Source: Kitasatospora sp. NA04385 (lineage in GTDB: Bacteria > Actinomycetota > Actinomycetes > Streptomycetales > Streptomycetaceae). Taken from it: a stretch of DNA of 64,000 nucleotides. Shown piece after piece: positions 42,041-50,086 of this stretch; the stretch's first letter is position 1, and each line of letters starts with the position of its first letter. A program made the translations under genes and the position numbers. The stretch spans positions 3,242,054 to 3,306,053 of the forward strand of contig NZ_CP054919.1 in NCBI RefSeq assembly GCF_013364235.1, in the 5' to 3' direction. The notes below the pieces were generated by a model that saw only the letters and a list, made by a program, of their open reading frames with translations, ran no database searches and had not been told where the DNA came from.

Positions 42041-42250
42041 CTACGCGCTCTCGAGCCGCACGTAGGACTCCTGGAGGTACTCGTGCACCTTCTGCTCGGG
42101 CACCCGGAAGGAGCGGCCGACCCTGATGGCCGGAAGCTCTCCGCTGTGCACGAGGCGGTAGACCGTCATCTTCGAGACCCGCATCACCGAGGCGACCTCG
42201 GCCACGGTCAGGAAGACGACATCCTGCAGGGGACGCTCGCCGGAACTCAT
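42041..42250 (-). CDS. Excisionase-like helix-turn-helix DNA-binding protein
   Basis: 69 residues. HTH_17/MerR-type fold: FLTVAEVASVMRVSKMTVYR (helix-turn-helix), VHSGELPAIRVGRSFRVPEQ (wing). It is the same size class as BldC but has a different sequence. Orthologues sit beside the bS22 gene in streptomycetes and have been linked to development, from memory. Probably a constitutive nucleoid or regulatory protein. Confidence 0.85.
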   Translation of the reverse strand: MSSGERPLQDVVFLTVAEVASVMRVSKMTVYRLVHSGELPAIRVGRSFRVPEQKVHEYLQESYVRLESA

Positions 42251-42368
42251 GACCCATCACCCGACCCTTACCCGTGTGCAAGGCACCGGCTTCCCCTCCG
42301 GTGACTCCACCGGCACACGTGTATCCCCAGAGTAGTTATGCGTGGTACGGGTGGGAAGAGGGGGGCCC

Positions 42369-43220
42369 TCACCTGTTGTACGGTGCGAGATCCGCCCGTT
42401 GCAGTACGTAGTCGCTCAGCGGAACGTAGCAGCTCGGCGCGGAGCCGTCCTCCAGCGGGACGACCACGTCCACCAGACCGTCCGCCTCGGCGGCGAACGG
42501 GGCGACGTCGTTGCAGTCGGCGATGCCCCCGGCCGGGATGCCGAGGCGGCCGGCGCCGCAGAGCCAGCCGTGGTCGCCCAGCACCAGGTCGGGCGGGCGG
42601 TGCCCGGCGTCGGCGAGGGCGGTCAGGGCGAGCCGGACGGGCAGCGGGGAGTGGGTGTGCGCGAGGTCGCCGGGGCCGGGGCGGCCGGGGCCGTCGGGGC
42701 CGTCCAGCGCGCGCATCACCAGGACGCCGTCGAGTACGTCGAGGTAACGGGGGCGCTCGCCCTCGGGGGTGGGCTCGCGGAAGCGCGCGCCCCGCGCGGG
42801 GGTGTGCACGGTGCAGCCGGCCGCTTCGAGCGCCTCGGCCAGCGCGCGGTGGAAGCCGGCCAGCTTGGTGGGGTGGCCGGTGCCGGCCAGCACGCTGCCG
42901 CGCCGGTCGGCGGTGCGGCGCAGCAGGGCGGCGAGGCGGTCCAGGGCGTCGAGGGTGCGGTCGGGGTCGATGGAGTCCGGGCCCTGGCGGTGGCGCGGGT
43001 CGGGGTTCACGCCGGCCTTCGCGGCCATCAGCTCCAGCACGGCGGCCTCGTCGCGGCGGGCGGCGGCGGGATCGAGGCCCATCAGCGTCCGGGGGTCGCC
43101 CTGGGCGAACAGCCGGTAGTGCCGGAGGTTGTTCTGCCGCGGGGTGGGGACTTCGGGACCGGCCAGCCGGTGCTTGACCAGGTAGCCGCGCAGTTCGTCG
43201 CGGTCGATCCGGGCGGTCAC
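42369..43220 (-). CDS. Conserved actinobacterial protein, putative phosphatase
   Basis: 283 residues. GTG 43220 overlaps the acuC stop (GTGA). No standard phosphatase motif is certain; conserved-looking segments are GSVLAGTGHPTKLAGFHRAL, LVLGDHGWLCGAGRLGIPAG and IADCNDVAPFAAEADGLVDV. Orthologues are often labelled phosphatase, which I only recall and cannot verify. The coupling to AcuC is conserved in this group. Confidence 0.6.
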   Translation of the reverse strand: MTARIDRDELRGYLVKHRLAGPEVPTPRQNNLRHYRLFAQGDPRTLMGLDPAAARRDEAAVLELMAAKAGVNPDPRHRQGPDSIDPDRTLDALDRLAALLRRTADRRGSVLAGTGHPTKLAGFHRALAEALEAAGCTVHTPARGARFREPTPEGERPRYLDVLDGVLVMRALDGPDGPGRPGPGDLAHTHSPLPVRLALTALADAGHRPPDLVLGDHGWLCGAGRLGIPAGGIADCNDVAPFAAEADGLVDVVVPLEDGSAPSCYVPLSDYVLQRADLAPYNR

Positions 43221-44404
43221 GGGATCAGTCCGTGGTGCGGGAGGACGGCCCGGCGGGTGGCCAGGACGGCCTGGTCGAGGCGGTCGGCGGGGTCGTAGCC
43301 GCCGTCGTGGAAGTCGGACCAGTTCGGGGTGGCCCCGTCGGTCATCCGCAGCGGGGCGGGGCGACGGGTGAGCCGGTAGGTCTCGGCGCGCCACTCCTGG
43401 GGAGTCTCGGTGGCCGGGTCGACCGGGTGGCCGGCGGCGGTGGCGACCAGGTGCGTCCAGGTCCGGGGCACCACGTCGACCACCGCGTACCCGCCGCCGC
43501 CGGTGGCGATCCAGCGGCCGTCGGCGTGCTCGTGGGCGAGGCGGTGGACGGACTCGGCGATGATCCGCTGGGCGTCGACGGTGACGGCGAGGTGGGCGAG
43601 CGGGTCCTCGACGTGGGTGTCGGCGCCGTGCTGGCTGACGATCACCTGCGGGCGGAACGCGGCCAGCAGTTCCGGCACCAGGGCGTGGAAGGCGCGCAGC
43701 CACCCGGCGTCGCCCGTCCCGGCGGGCAGCGGCAGGTTGGCGGCGGTGCCCTCGGCGTCCGGGCCGCCGGTCTCGGTGGCCCAACCGGTCTGCGGGAACA
43801 GCGTGGTGGGGCTCTCGTGCAGCGAGACGGTCAGCACCCGGGGGTCGTTCCAGAACGCCTGCTGCACGCCGTCCCCGTGGTGGACGTCCACGTCGACGTA
43901 GGCGACCCGTTCGGCGCCGAGTTCGAGCAGCCGGGCGATGGCGAGGGCCGGATCGTTGTAGACGCAGAACCCGGACGCCCGGCCGGGCATCGCGTGGTGC
44001 AGCCCGCCCGCGAAGTTGACGGCGTGCGGGGTCTCGCCGCGCCAGACCGCCTCGGCGGCGGCCACCGACTGCCCGGCGATCAGCGCGGACGCGGTGTGCA
44101 GCCCGGGGAACGCCCAGTTGTCGTCCGTCCCGAGCCCGTGCGCGGCGTCGACCGTCGCGGGGTCGGCCGCGGCCCGCTTCACCGCCGCCACGTACTCGGC
44201 CGTGTGCACCAGCCGCAGCGTCGAGTCCCCGGCCGCCGGGGCCGAGCGCACCGTCACCGACGGCAGCGCGGTCAGCCCCAGCGACTCGACCAGCCGCATG
44301 GTGAGCGCGAGCCGCGTCGGGTCCATCGGGTGCCCGGGGCCGAAGTCGTATCCGGTCTCGGCCTCGTCCCAGAACAGGTGCAGGCCGCAGGTGGTTTCCG
44401 CCAT
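43217..44404 (-). CDS. acuC: Acetoin utilization protein AcuC (class I histone-deacetylase family)
   Basis: 395 residues. Deacetylase core with NFAGGLHHAMPGRASGFCVY, YVDVDVHHGDGVQQAFW (metal-binding Asp and His), QHGADTHVEDPL and a C-terminal GGGGY. Predicted Zn- or Fe-dependent deacetylase of acetyl-lysine in acetyl-CoA synthetase or other proteins, in the cytoplasm. ATG 44404 is clear. It is coupled to the putative phosphatase. Confidence 0.92.
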   Translation of the reverse strand: MAETTCGLHLFWDEAETGYDFGPGHPMDPTRLALTMRLVESLGLTALPSVTVRSAPAAGDSTLRLVHTAEYVAAVKRAAADPATVDAAHGLGTDDNWAFPGLHTASALIAGQSVAAAEAVWRGETPHAVNFAGGLHHAMPGRASGFCVYNDPALAIARLLELGAERVAYVDVDVHHGDGVQQAFWNDPRVLTVSLHESPTTLFPQTGWATETGGPDAEGTAANLPLPAGTGDAGWLRAFHALVPELLAAFRPQVIVSQHGADTHVEDPLAHLAVTVDAQRIIAESVHRLAHEHADGRWIATGGGGYAVVDVVPRTWTHLVATAAGHPVDPATETPQEWRAETYRLTRRPAPLRMTDGATPNWSDFHDGGYDPADRLDQAVLATRRAVLPHHGLIP

Positions 44405-44626
44405 GCCCCACACCGTATCGGGGCGGCCCCGGAGTGACCGATCAGCGCCGCTTCGCCGTCGACCCGCCGTCCACGACCGACCGGATGGTGACCGAGTGGC
44501 GATCGTTTCCGGACCGCTTCGCGCGGAGCGTAGTCGGCGTGTTACGTTCCGCGACGTCGCCTCATTAAATGTTCGCCCCGGCGGTGCGGTAACACCCCGG
44601 GGCACGACACAGGAGCCACAACTCCG

Positions 44627-45631
44627 ATGCACATCAATCGTAGCGCCCACGCGGGCCGCTTCACCGTTCTTCCGAACCAACTGCTGCAGAACTCCGACCT
44701 CCACTGCGGCCCCCGGGGGCTGCTCGGGTTCCTGCTCTCCCTCCCCGACGGCCGATGGATGCCCGCCGAGGAGATGGCCCGCCACTCCGGCGAGAGCCTC
44801 AACCGCATCCGCAAGTACCTGCGTGATCTGGCCGCGGCCGGCTACTACGCCGTCCGCCGGGTCCGGATCGCCCAGGGCCACATCATCTCCGTGCAGCACG
44901 TCACCGACGTCCCCTGGCAGTTCCCGTCCGCGCAGGTCGCACCGACTGTGCGGGAACCGGAGTCCGGTTCCCGTGAGCTCCTAAAGACAAAGAACCAGGA
45001 GCAAGGAACCCCCCTCCCACCCCTCCCTCCCGAACCGCCCGCCGGGCCGCACGCCGAACCGCCCGCCGAACCAGCTGCCGGGCCGCCCGCCGAACCGCAC
45101 GCCGAACCAGCTGCCGGGCCGCCCGCGATCCCGCGCCAACGCACCCGGACCGCACCGCGCCCGCCCGCGCCCATCCCCGTACTTGCCCCCGCACTTGCCC
45201 CCGCGCCCGTCCCCGCGCCCGTCCTCGACGGCCGGATGCGCACCGCCGCCGACGCCCTGCTGCGCGTCGTCCGCCGCGAGCCCCGCCTGCGGATCGGCGA
45301 GGCCGAGGCCGCCCGTCTGGCCCCGCTGGTGGCCCGCTGGATCGACCGCGGCAGCACCCCCGCCGACCTGGCCGCCGCGCTGCTGCCCGGCCTCCCGGAA
45401 CAGGTCCACTTCCCCGGCGGGCTCCTGCGCCGCCGCCTCACCGACAAACTCCCCGCCGTCCTCACCCCGCCCGCCCCCGCACCCACCTGCCCCGCCTGCC
45501 ACGACCCCGTCCCCCGCCCCGGCCCCTGCCCGCCCTGCACCCAGGCCCCGCCGTCCGCCCCCGTCACCCCGGGCACCGGCGCCACCCTGGCCCGCGAAGC
45601 CCTCCGCCGCGCCCGGGCCGCCACCTGCTGA
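44627..45631 (+). CDS. HTH-domain protein with proline/alanine repeat linker
   Basis: 334 residues. The first 100 residues form a winged-helix replication-initiator-like or phage-type HTH domain (FTVLPNQLLQNSDLHCGPRG, MPAEEMARHSGESLNRIRKY). A linker of about 100 residues has repeats of the type PAGPHAEPPAEPA (encoded by GAACCAGCTGCCGGGCCGCC, present twice at 45068 and 45104). The C-terminal region contains a CPACHDPVPRPGPCPPC zinc-ribbon-like cluster. Many streptomycete paralogues exist with unknown role. It may come from a mobile element. Confidence 0.7.
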   Translation: MHINRSAHAGRFTVLPNQLLQNSDLHCGPRGLLGFLLSLPDGRWMPAEEMARHSGESLNRIRKYLRDLAAAGYYAVRRVRIAQGHIISVQHVTDVPWQFPSAQVAPTVREPESGSRELLKTKNQEQGTPLPPLPPEPPAGPHAEPPAEPAAGPPAEPHAEPAAGPPAIPRQRTRTAPRPPAPIPVLAPALAPAPVPAPVLDGRMRTAADALLRVVRREPRLRIGEAEAARLAPLVARWIDRGSTPADLAAALLPGLPEQVHFPGGLLRRRLTDKLPAVLTPPAPAPTCPACHDPVPRPGPCPPCTQAPPSAPVTPGTGATLAREALRRARAATC

Positions 45632-45691
45632 CCGCGCCGGGCAGCAGGAGCAGGTCCGCGCCCGCCCCGGACCGGATGCGTGCCTGGTCTC

Positions 45692-46471
45692 CTACCGGGA
45701 CGAAGTGCGCTGAGCGGTGAGTACGGGCTGGTAGTACCCGCTGGAGGCCGGGGTGTGCCAGGTGAGGCTGGTGAAGCCGGCTTCAGTGACGAACTCCGTC
45801 AACTGCTGGCGGGTCAGTGCCCAGTAGGTGGTGCGGCGGACTCGGACATTCCAGGTGTTCTGCGCCGGGGTGAGTTGGAAGTGCTCGAGGTCGTAGCGTT
45901 CGCCGTCCTCGTGCCAGTGCCAGAGCTGGAAGTTGATCACCAGGCCGTCGGGGGTCTCGGAGACCTGGGGTGGTGTCGCTGTGGGTTTGGCCAGGCGGGC
46001 GTCGTCGTAGTCCCGGAGGGTGATCACCAGCAGTCCGTCGTCTCGGAGCACGCGGCGCATGCCGATGAGTGCCGCCTGGAGGTCCTGCGCGGACAGCAGG
46101 TGCGGGAGTGAATTGTCGGCGCACAGGACGACGTCGAAGATCGACGATTTGAAGGGCAGTTGACGCATGTCCGCGGCGGTTGCCGGAAGGCTGACGCCAC
46201 GGGCTGCCGCTTCGGCTGCGGCTCGTGCGGCTGCGAGGGGGCTCAGGTCACTGCCGACGACTTCGTGCCGTCCCAGGGCCAGTCCGACCGCTTGGGTCCC
46301 GATCCCGCACGAGCAGTCCAGGATTCTGTGCGGTCCCGGCCCCAGACGCGAGTGCAGGAGCTCGTCCAGCACCTGGGCCTGATGCGCCATGCTCGCGTCC
46401 CAGTCCCGGAAGATCAGGTGGTAGTCGCGGGCCAGTTCGTCGTAGAAGTCCCTGGTTGAGGATTCGGACAT
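45692..46471 (-). CDS. Class I SAM-dependent methyltransferase
   Basis: 259 residues. Motif I ILDCSCGIGTQAVGLAL, motif [21 protein letters not shown] and FDVVLCADNSLPHLLS. An upstream ATG (46483) adds MVAR. GC3 is lower than in neighbouring genes, a sign of acquisition. Substrate unknown. Confidence 0.85.
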   Translation of the reverse strand: MSESSTRDFYDELARDYHLIFRDWDASMAHQAQVLDELLHSRLGPGPHRILDCSCGIGTQAVGLALGRHEVVGSDLSPLAAARAAAEAAARGVSLPATAADMRQLPFKSSIFDVVLCADNSLPHLLSAQDLQAALIGMRRVLRDDGLLVITLRDYDDARLAKPTATPPQVSETPDGLVINFQLWHWHEDGERYDLEHFQLTPAQNTWNVRVRRTTYWALTRQQLTEFVTEAGFTSLTWHTPASSGYYQPVLTAQRTSSR

Positions 46472-46618
46472 GCGCGCCACCATAGTGCGTGACTGTCAGG
46501 CGGGCGTGCCGTTCTGGGCTGCGGCGGCCGGACTCCGACCTCCCCGACAATCGGACGGACGGCACCGCACGTCCAACCGCCCCGACCACCGACCCGGCCA
46601 ACCATCCCGGTCAGAGCA

Positions 46619-46924
46619 CTAGCTGTCAGCCCGATCGGCCCGGTCGTTGGGGGCGTGGTGGACTTCGCTCCAGACGGTTTCGCGGGCGGTGCCGTCGTTG
46701 CGGGAGGGCGGGGAGTAGCGGTGTCCCCAGCGGTCGCCGAGGGCGAGGGCGTCCAGGACGGCCCGGTGGTCGTCGGGGCCCGGGGAGCCGTCGGCGGGGC
46801 GGAGGATGTCGAGTTCGACCCGGTAGCCGTCCGGGGTCACGGTCAGCCGGGCCTCCCCGCCGCCGCCGGCCCTGGTGAGCCGTTCGGCGATCTCCCAGGC
46901 GCGCTGCCGCAGCATCTCGCTCAC
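46619..46924 (-). CDS. Hypothetical protein, third gene of unknown operon
   Basis: 101 residues from GTG 46924, which overlaps the upstream stop as GTGA. It starts VSEMLRQRAWEIAERLTRAG and has a two-strand pattern ARLTVTPDGYRVELDIL. Not recognised. Probably part of one coupled transcript with the next two genes. Confidence 0.6.
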   Translation of the reverse strand: MSEMLRQRAWEIAERLTRAGGGGEARLTVTPDGYRVELDILRPADGSPGPDDHRAVLDALALGDRWGHRYSPPSRNDGTARETVWSEVHHAPNDRADRADS

Positions 46925-47247
46925 GAGGCGGCCCCCAGCGCGCAGGCGCCCGACTGAACGGGCAATTCGCCGCGCAGGTAGGCCAGTTCGACCAGCGACT
47001 CGGCCAGCCGCTGCACCCACGGCAGCCCGACGCAGCCCAGCGCGACGGCGCCGAACTCCGGCAGCACGTCGTCCCGGTAGATGGGCGACAGGCCGGACGG
47101 CGGGTCCAACCTCGCTGCCCGGAAGGCCCGTTCCAGCAGATCGGCGGCCCGCTCGGCCTCGGTGAACCTGCCGCGCAGGAACCGCCGGAGGACATCGGTC
47201 TCCTCCAACGGCTGTCCGGTGTACAGCACTTGCTCTCCCTCACTCAC
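46921..47247 (-). CDS. Hypothetical protein, second gene of unknown operon
   Basis: 108 residues from GTG 47247 (GTGA overlap with the gene upstream). Mostly helical: LEETDVLRRFLRGRFTEAER, AADLLERAFRAARLD. Not recognised. Confidence 0.6.
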   Translation of the reverse strand: MSEGEQVLYTGQPLEETDVLRRFLRGRFTEAERAADLLERAFRAARLDPPSGLSPIYRDDVLPEFGAVALGCVGLPWVQRLAESLVELAYLRGELPVQSGACALGAAS

Positions 47248-47762
47248 TTCGACGGTGTCGGCGATGGTGTCGGCGATGGTGTCGGCACGGACGCTTCGGG
47301 ACGGACGGACTCGGCCCGCACCAGGTCCGCCCGGGTGGGATGACGCACCGCGCGCCGGTCGACCACCCAGGGCGCGCCCCCGTCGCCGGGCACGAGCACC
47401 AGCTCGCCGCCCTCGCCGAGGTGGGAGAACTCCCCGAGCCGACCGTTCGCCGTATCGACCAGCAACTCACCCGGCTCCGGCACCCAGGACGCCGCTTGGC
47501 CCCCGGCGCAATCCCCGCCCCGCACGGCCCGCACGTACGGCGCACCCGTCCAGACCAGCGTCGCCAACTCACTTGCCACGTCCGGGCTCACGCCACCGAG
47601 CTGCACCAGGTGCGTGCCCGTGGCCGCCTTCTCCACCCCCAGCGAGGGCAGCTTGAGACCGGCCGAGCCGAGCGCCTCCCGAAGGCCGTCACACACCTTG
47701 CGCGCGAAGGCCCGATCCTGCCGCTCCAACCGGTCAAGCAGGGAGTTGGCCATGGCGGTCAC
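47244..47762 (-). CDS. Hypothetical protein, first gene of unknown operon
   Basis: 172 residues from GTG 47762, selected because GAGGAG is seven bases upstream; ATG 47753 is in frame. The C-terminal part (LLVDTANGRLGEFSHLGEGG, ELVLVPGDGGAPWVVDRRAV) resembles the small beta domain in many streptomycete proteins that read DxxxxRxGEVxxxxGxxVxLRPxxGGxxWxxxP. The tail is a PTPSPTPSPTPSK repeat. Divergent from the XRE gene. Confidence 0.6.
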   Translation of the reverse strand: MTAMANSLLDRLERQDRAFARKVCDGLREALGSAGLKLPSLGVEKAATGTHLVQLGGVSPDVASELATLVWTGAPYVRAVRGGDCAGGQAASWVPEPGELLVDTANGRLGEFSHLGEGGELVLVPGDGGAPWVVDRRAVRHPTRADLVRAESVRPEASVPTPSPTPSPTPSK

Positions 47763-47839
47763 CACCCGTCTCCTCGATCCGCGAATGTCACGTTCTGTGC
47801 TCCAAGCGTCGCGGACCGGCGCTACGCTGAACAGCAGAG

Positions 47840-47906
47840 ACGCGTTCCATCCGGGCAGCTGAGAAACGGCCGAGCCCGGGCTCCGTTGCGTGGAACGCGT
47901 GCAACG
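47840..47906. promoter_or_regulatory. Inverted repeats upstream of the XRE gene
   Basis: ACGCGTTCCA (47840-47849) and its exact complement TGGAACGCGT (47891-47900) are 41 bases apart. Around the second copy, CGTTGC (47884-47889) and GCAACG (47901-47906) form another dyad. They lie between the XRE gene and the divergent operon and are the probable operator. Confidence 0.5.
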
Positions 47907-47927
47907 CGAGGGGTAGAGGAAGCGATC

Positions 47928-48761
47928 ATGGGCTTTCAGAAGCGGCGTCCGAATCCGACCCTGAGTGCCCGTCACTTCTACGGCTCCGAGGTCTTGCGGC
48001 ACCGAGAGGAACGCAGCTGGCCCTTGTCCCGTCTGGCCAGTGAGGTGCACTTCTCCATCGCCACCCTCTCCCGGGTGGAGAGCGGGGACCACCGCGTTCC
48101 GGAGGGCCTGTCCGAGCAGTTGGACCGGGTGTTCGAGACCGGCGGCCACTTCACGCGACTGCTGCCGCTGGCCCGGCAGGAGGACCATCCCGCGAAGTAC
48201 CGGGAGATCCTGGCCCTCGCCGACACGGCCAAGGTTGACGAGTCCTACAGCCCCGGCATCCACGGCCTGCTCCAGACCGAGGCATCCGCCCGACACATCC
48301 TGCGTTCCGGTATGCCCTACGGCCCGGAGGAAGAGGTCGAGCAACGAGTGCGGGCGCGGCTCGGACGGCAGGTCCGCATGTACAACAGCTCGGAGTGCCG
48401 GTACTGGTTCATCCTCGACGAGGCCGCGATCTGCCGCCGGATCGGCAGCCGGGCCGAGATGACCGAGCAGTTGCGCGCCATCCTCGCAGCGGCACAACTC
48501 CCGAACGTCGTGGTGCAGGTGCTCCCCTTCTCCGCCGGCGTCCACTCCGAGACCTCATCGCTATGGCTCCTTGGGCTGGCGGGCGGCCGCCAAATCGCCT
48601 ACGAGGAGACCACCCGGGCCGGGGTGGTCTTCGAAGACGCCCGTGAGGTCGCAGAACGCACGGCACTCTACGATCTGCTGAGGGCTCAGGCGTTGTCCAC
48701 GGCCGAGTCCACGCGAGTGATCAGCGCCGAGTTGGAAGGACTAGCCACCGATGGCCCATGA
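47928..48761 (+). CDS. XRE-family regulator with DUF5753 (WhiJ-like)
   Basis: 277 residues. HTH at about 20-75 (LRHREERSWPLSRLASEVHF, SIATLSRVESGDHRVPE), then DUF5753 (YSPGIHGLLQTEASARHILR; QLRAILAAAQLPNVVVQVLP). Proteins of this type pair with small DUF397 proteins, as here, and relate to S. coelicolor WhiJ, which affects development. RBS GAGGAAG. The first DUF397 gene overlaps its stop by 11 bases. Confidence 0.9.
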   Translation: MGFQKRRPNPTLSARHFYGSEVLRHREERSWPLSRLASEVHFSIATLSRVESGDHRVPEGLSEQLDRVFETGGHFTRLLPLARQEDHPAKYREILALADTAKVDESYSPGIHGLLQTEASARHILRSGMPYGPEEEVEQRVRARLGRQVRMYNSSECRYWFILDEAAICRRIGSRAEMTEQLRAILAAAQLPNVVVQVLPFSAGVHSETSSLWLLGLAGGRQIAYEETTRAGVVFEDAREVAERTALYDLLRAQALSTAESTRVISAELEGLATDGP

Positions 48762-48966
48762 CGACCTCAAGCAGACTGCCGAGCGCCGCTGGCGCAAGAG
48801 CAGCCACAGCAACTCCGACGGCGGCGGGTGCATCGAGGTGGACGACGCCAACCCCGGCCATGTCCGCGACTCCAAGGACCCGCACGGCCCGCACCTGGAG
48901 TTCACCCCCACCGCCTGGGCGGCCTTCGTCACCGCCACCACCACCGGCCAGTTCGGCCCCAGCTGA
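48751..48966 (+). CDS. DUF397 protein, copy 1
   Basis: 71 residues with the family core RRWRKSSHSNSDGGGCIEVD, DSKDPHGPHLEFTPTAWAAF. Small acidic partner of WhiJ-like regulators. Translationally coupled to the XRE gene. Confidence 0.92.
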   Translation: MAHDDLKQTAERRWRKSSHSNSDGGGCIEVDDANPGHVRDSKDPHGPHLEFTPTAWAAFVTATTTGQFGPS

Positions 48967-49214
48967 CCGCACCACGGAAGGGACGGACCTCGATGCCCCA
49001 CCACGAGCCATCTGCGATGGAGCGCCGCTGGCGCAAGAGCAGCCACAGCAACTCCGACGGCGGCGACTGCATCGAGGTGGACGACGCCAACCCCGGCCAT
49101 GTCCGCGACTCCAAGGACCCGCACGGCCCGCACCTGGAGTTCACCCCCACCACCTGGGCGGCCTTCGTCACCGCCACCACCACCGGCCGGTTCGGCACCA
49201 GCTGACCGCACCAC
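48781..49214 (+). repeat. Tandem duplication of the DUF397 gene
   Basis: 48781-48975 and 49020-49214 align at a 239-base offset with about five mismatches in 195 bases. The match ends just after each stop codon, so the duplication is recent. Confidence 0.9.
48993..49205 (+). CDS. DUF397 protein, copy 2
   Basis: 70 residues; a near-exact tandem duplicate of copy 1 (see repeat 48781-49214) but with a different N terminus MPHHEPSAM. RBS GAAGGGACGGA. Same predicted role. Confidence 0.92.
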   Translation: MPHHEPSAMERRWRKSSHSNSDGGDCIEVDDANPGHVRDSKDPHGPHLEFTPTTWAAFVTATTTGRFGTS

Positions 49215-49226
49215 TCAGTGCCGAGC

Positions 49227-49250
49227 AGGCCCCCTCCCCGGAGGGGGCCT
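49227..49250 (+). terminator. Terminator after the DUF397 pair
   Basis: AGGCCCCCTC (49227-49236) pairs with GAGGGGGCCT (49241-49250), four-base loop. Confidence 0.85.
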
Positions 49251-49321
49251 TCCGCTGTCCAGTGTCGCCTGTCCTGGATACGGAGGTTTCGATCTTCATC
49301 CGAAGTCTGGGATGTGCGCAG

Positions 49322-49861
49322 GTGGGCGTCGATCGGGCGGCCGTGCTGCGGGGCTGCACAAAGACCAGGCGCGGCACGCTGATCGCCTGCCTGCCCGGCA
49401 AGGCCCGGATGCGGGGCCGTGACGACCTGACCGCAATGTTCTGCAAGCGGGTGGCCACCGAAGTGAAGCGGGCCCGCGAGGAGGTGGAGGAGATCCGCCG
49501 CCAGCAGCAGACGTCTGCCGCTCCCAGGCCGGACCGGAGTGCGGCATCATCACCTTCTCCGCGGTGGGGTGAACTCTTGGACGTCCCCGTGAAGACGGAC
49601 GTCAGCGACACCGGAGCCGTCTACGCCTGGGTGGAGGTTGGCGGGATCGAGGTCGGCTTCCACCCGGCGGACGACGAGCGCAACCTCCGAGGTGGCAGCC
49701 CGGTTGTGTACTGGGGCGTGGACGACGTCGACCAGGCCCGGGAGCGACTGCTGGTGGCCGGCTGCGAGCACCACCGCGGCCCGCTGACCATCGAACCCGG
49801 CCGCAGGATCGCCCAGCTGCGCGACCCGTTCGGCACCATCGTCGGCATCGAGGGCCCGTAG
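49322..49861 (+). pseudogene. Chimera of a transposase-like fragment and a truncated VOC (glyoxalase-fold) domain
   Basis: An open frame (179 codons from GTG 49322, open further upstream) joins two unrelated parts. Residues about 1-65 include DDLTAMFCKRVATEVKRARE, EVEEIRRQQQ, which resembles the helical region of Tn3-type transposases (weak recognition). From about 49565 it becomes LLDVPVKTDVSDTGAVYAWV, VYWGVDDVDQARERLLVAG, RRIAQLRDPFGTIVGIEGP, a VOC domain lacking its first strand-helix. No RBS is evident. A recombination scar is the best reading; translation is doubtful. Confidence 0.55.
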
Positions 49862-49880
49862 CAGAGCGGACCGCACGCGT

Positions 49881-49910
49881 ACGGAGGCCCCGCACGATCC
49901 GGGCCTCCGT
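49881..49910 (+). terminator. Terminator after the VOC chimera
   Basis: Perfect 10-bp arms (ACGGAGGCCC at 49881-49890, complement at 49901-49910) with a ten-base loop. Confidence 0.85.
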
Positions 49911-49933
49911 CGTTTCCGTCAGACGGTGGCTTT

Positions 49934-49965
49934 GTTCACGAGAACAGGCGGCAGTTGTTCACGAG
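49934..49965. repeat. Paired GTTCACGAG repeats, left
   Basis: GTTCACGAG at 49934-49942 and 49957-49965, 23-base period, spacer begins AA and ends TT. Inverted counterpart at 51723-51754. Confidence 0.8.
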
Positions 49966-50086
49966 TTTGGGAGGCACCTGCCGCATTCGATGTTCGATTT
50001 TCGCGGAGACGGCCGGTCTCCGGGAGAGAGTCGGGGGGCGCAACGGTTTGCCCGTTCCGGGGTCATGGCGGGAACCGGCTTGTCGT

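Noticed and set aside
44627..45631. Plasmid replication initiator
   Set aside because: HTH domain alone is not enough; no origin iterons, partition or transfer genes nearby.
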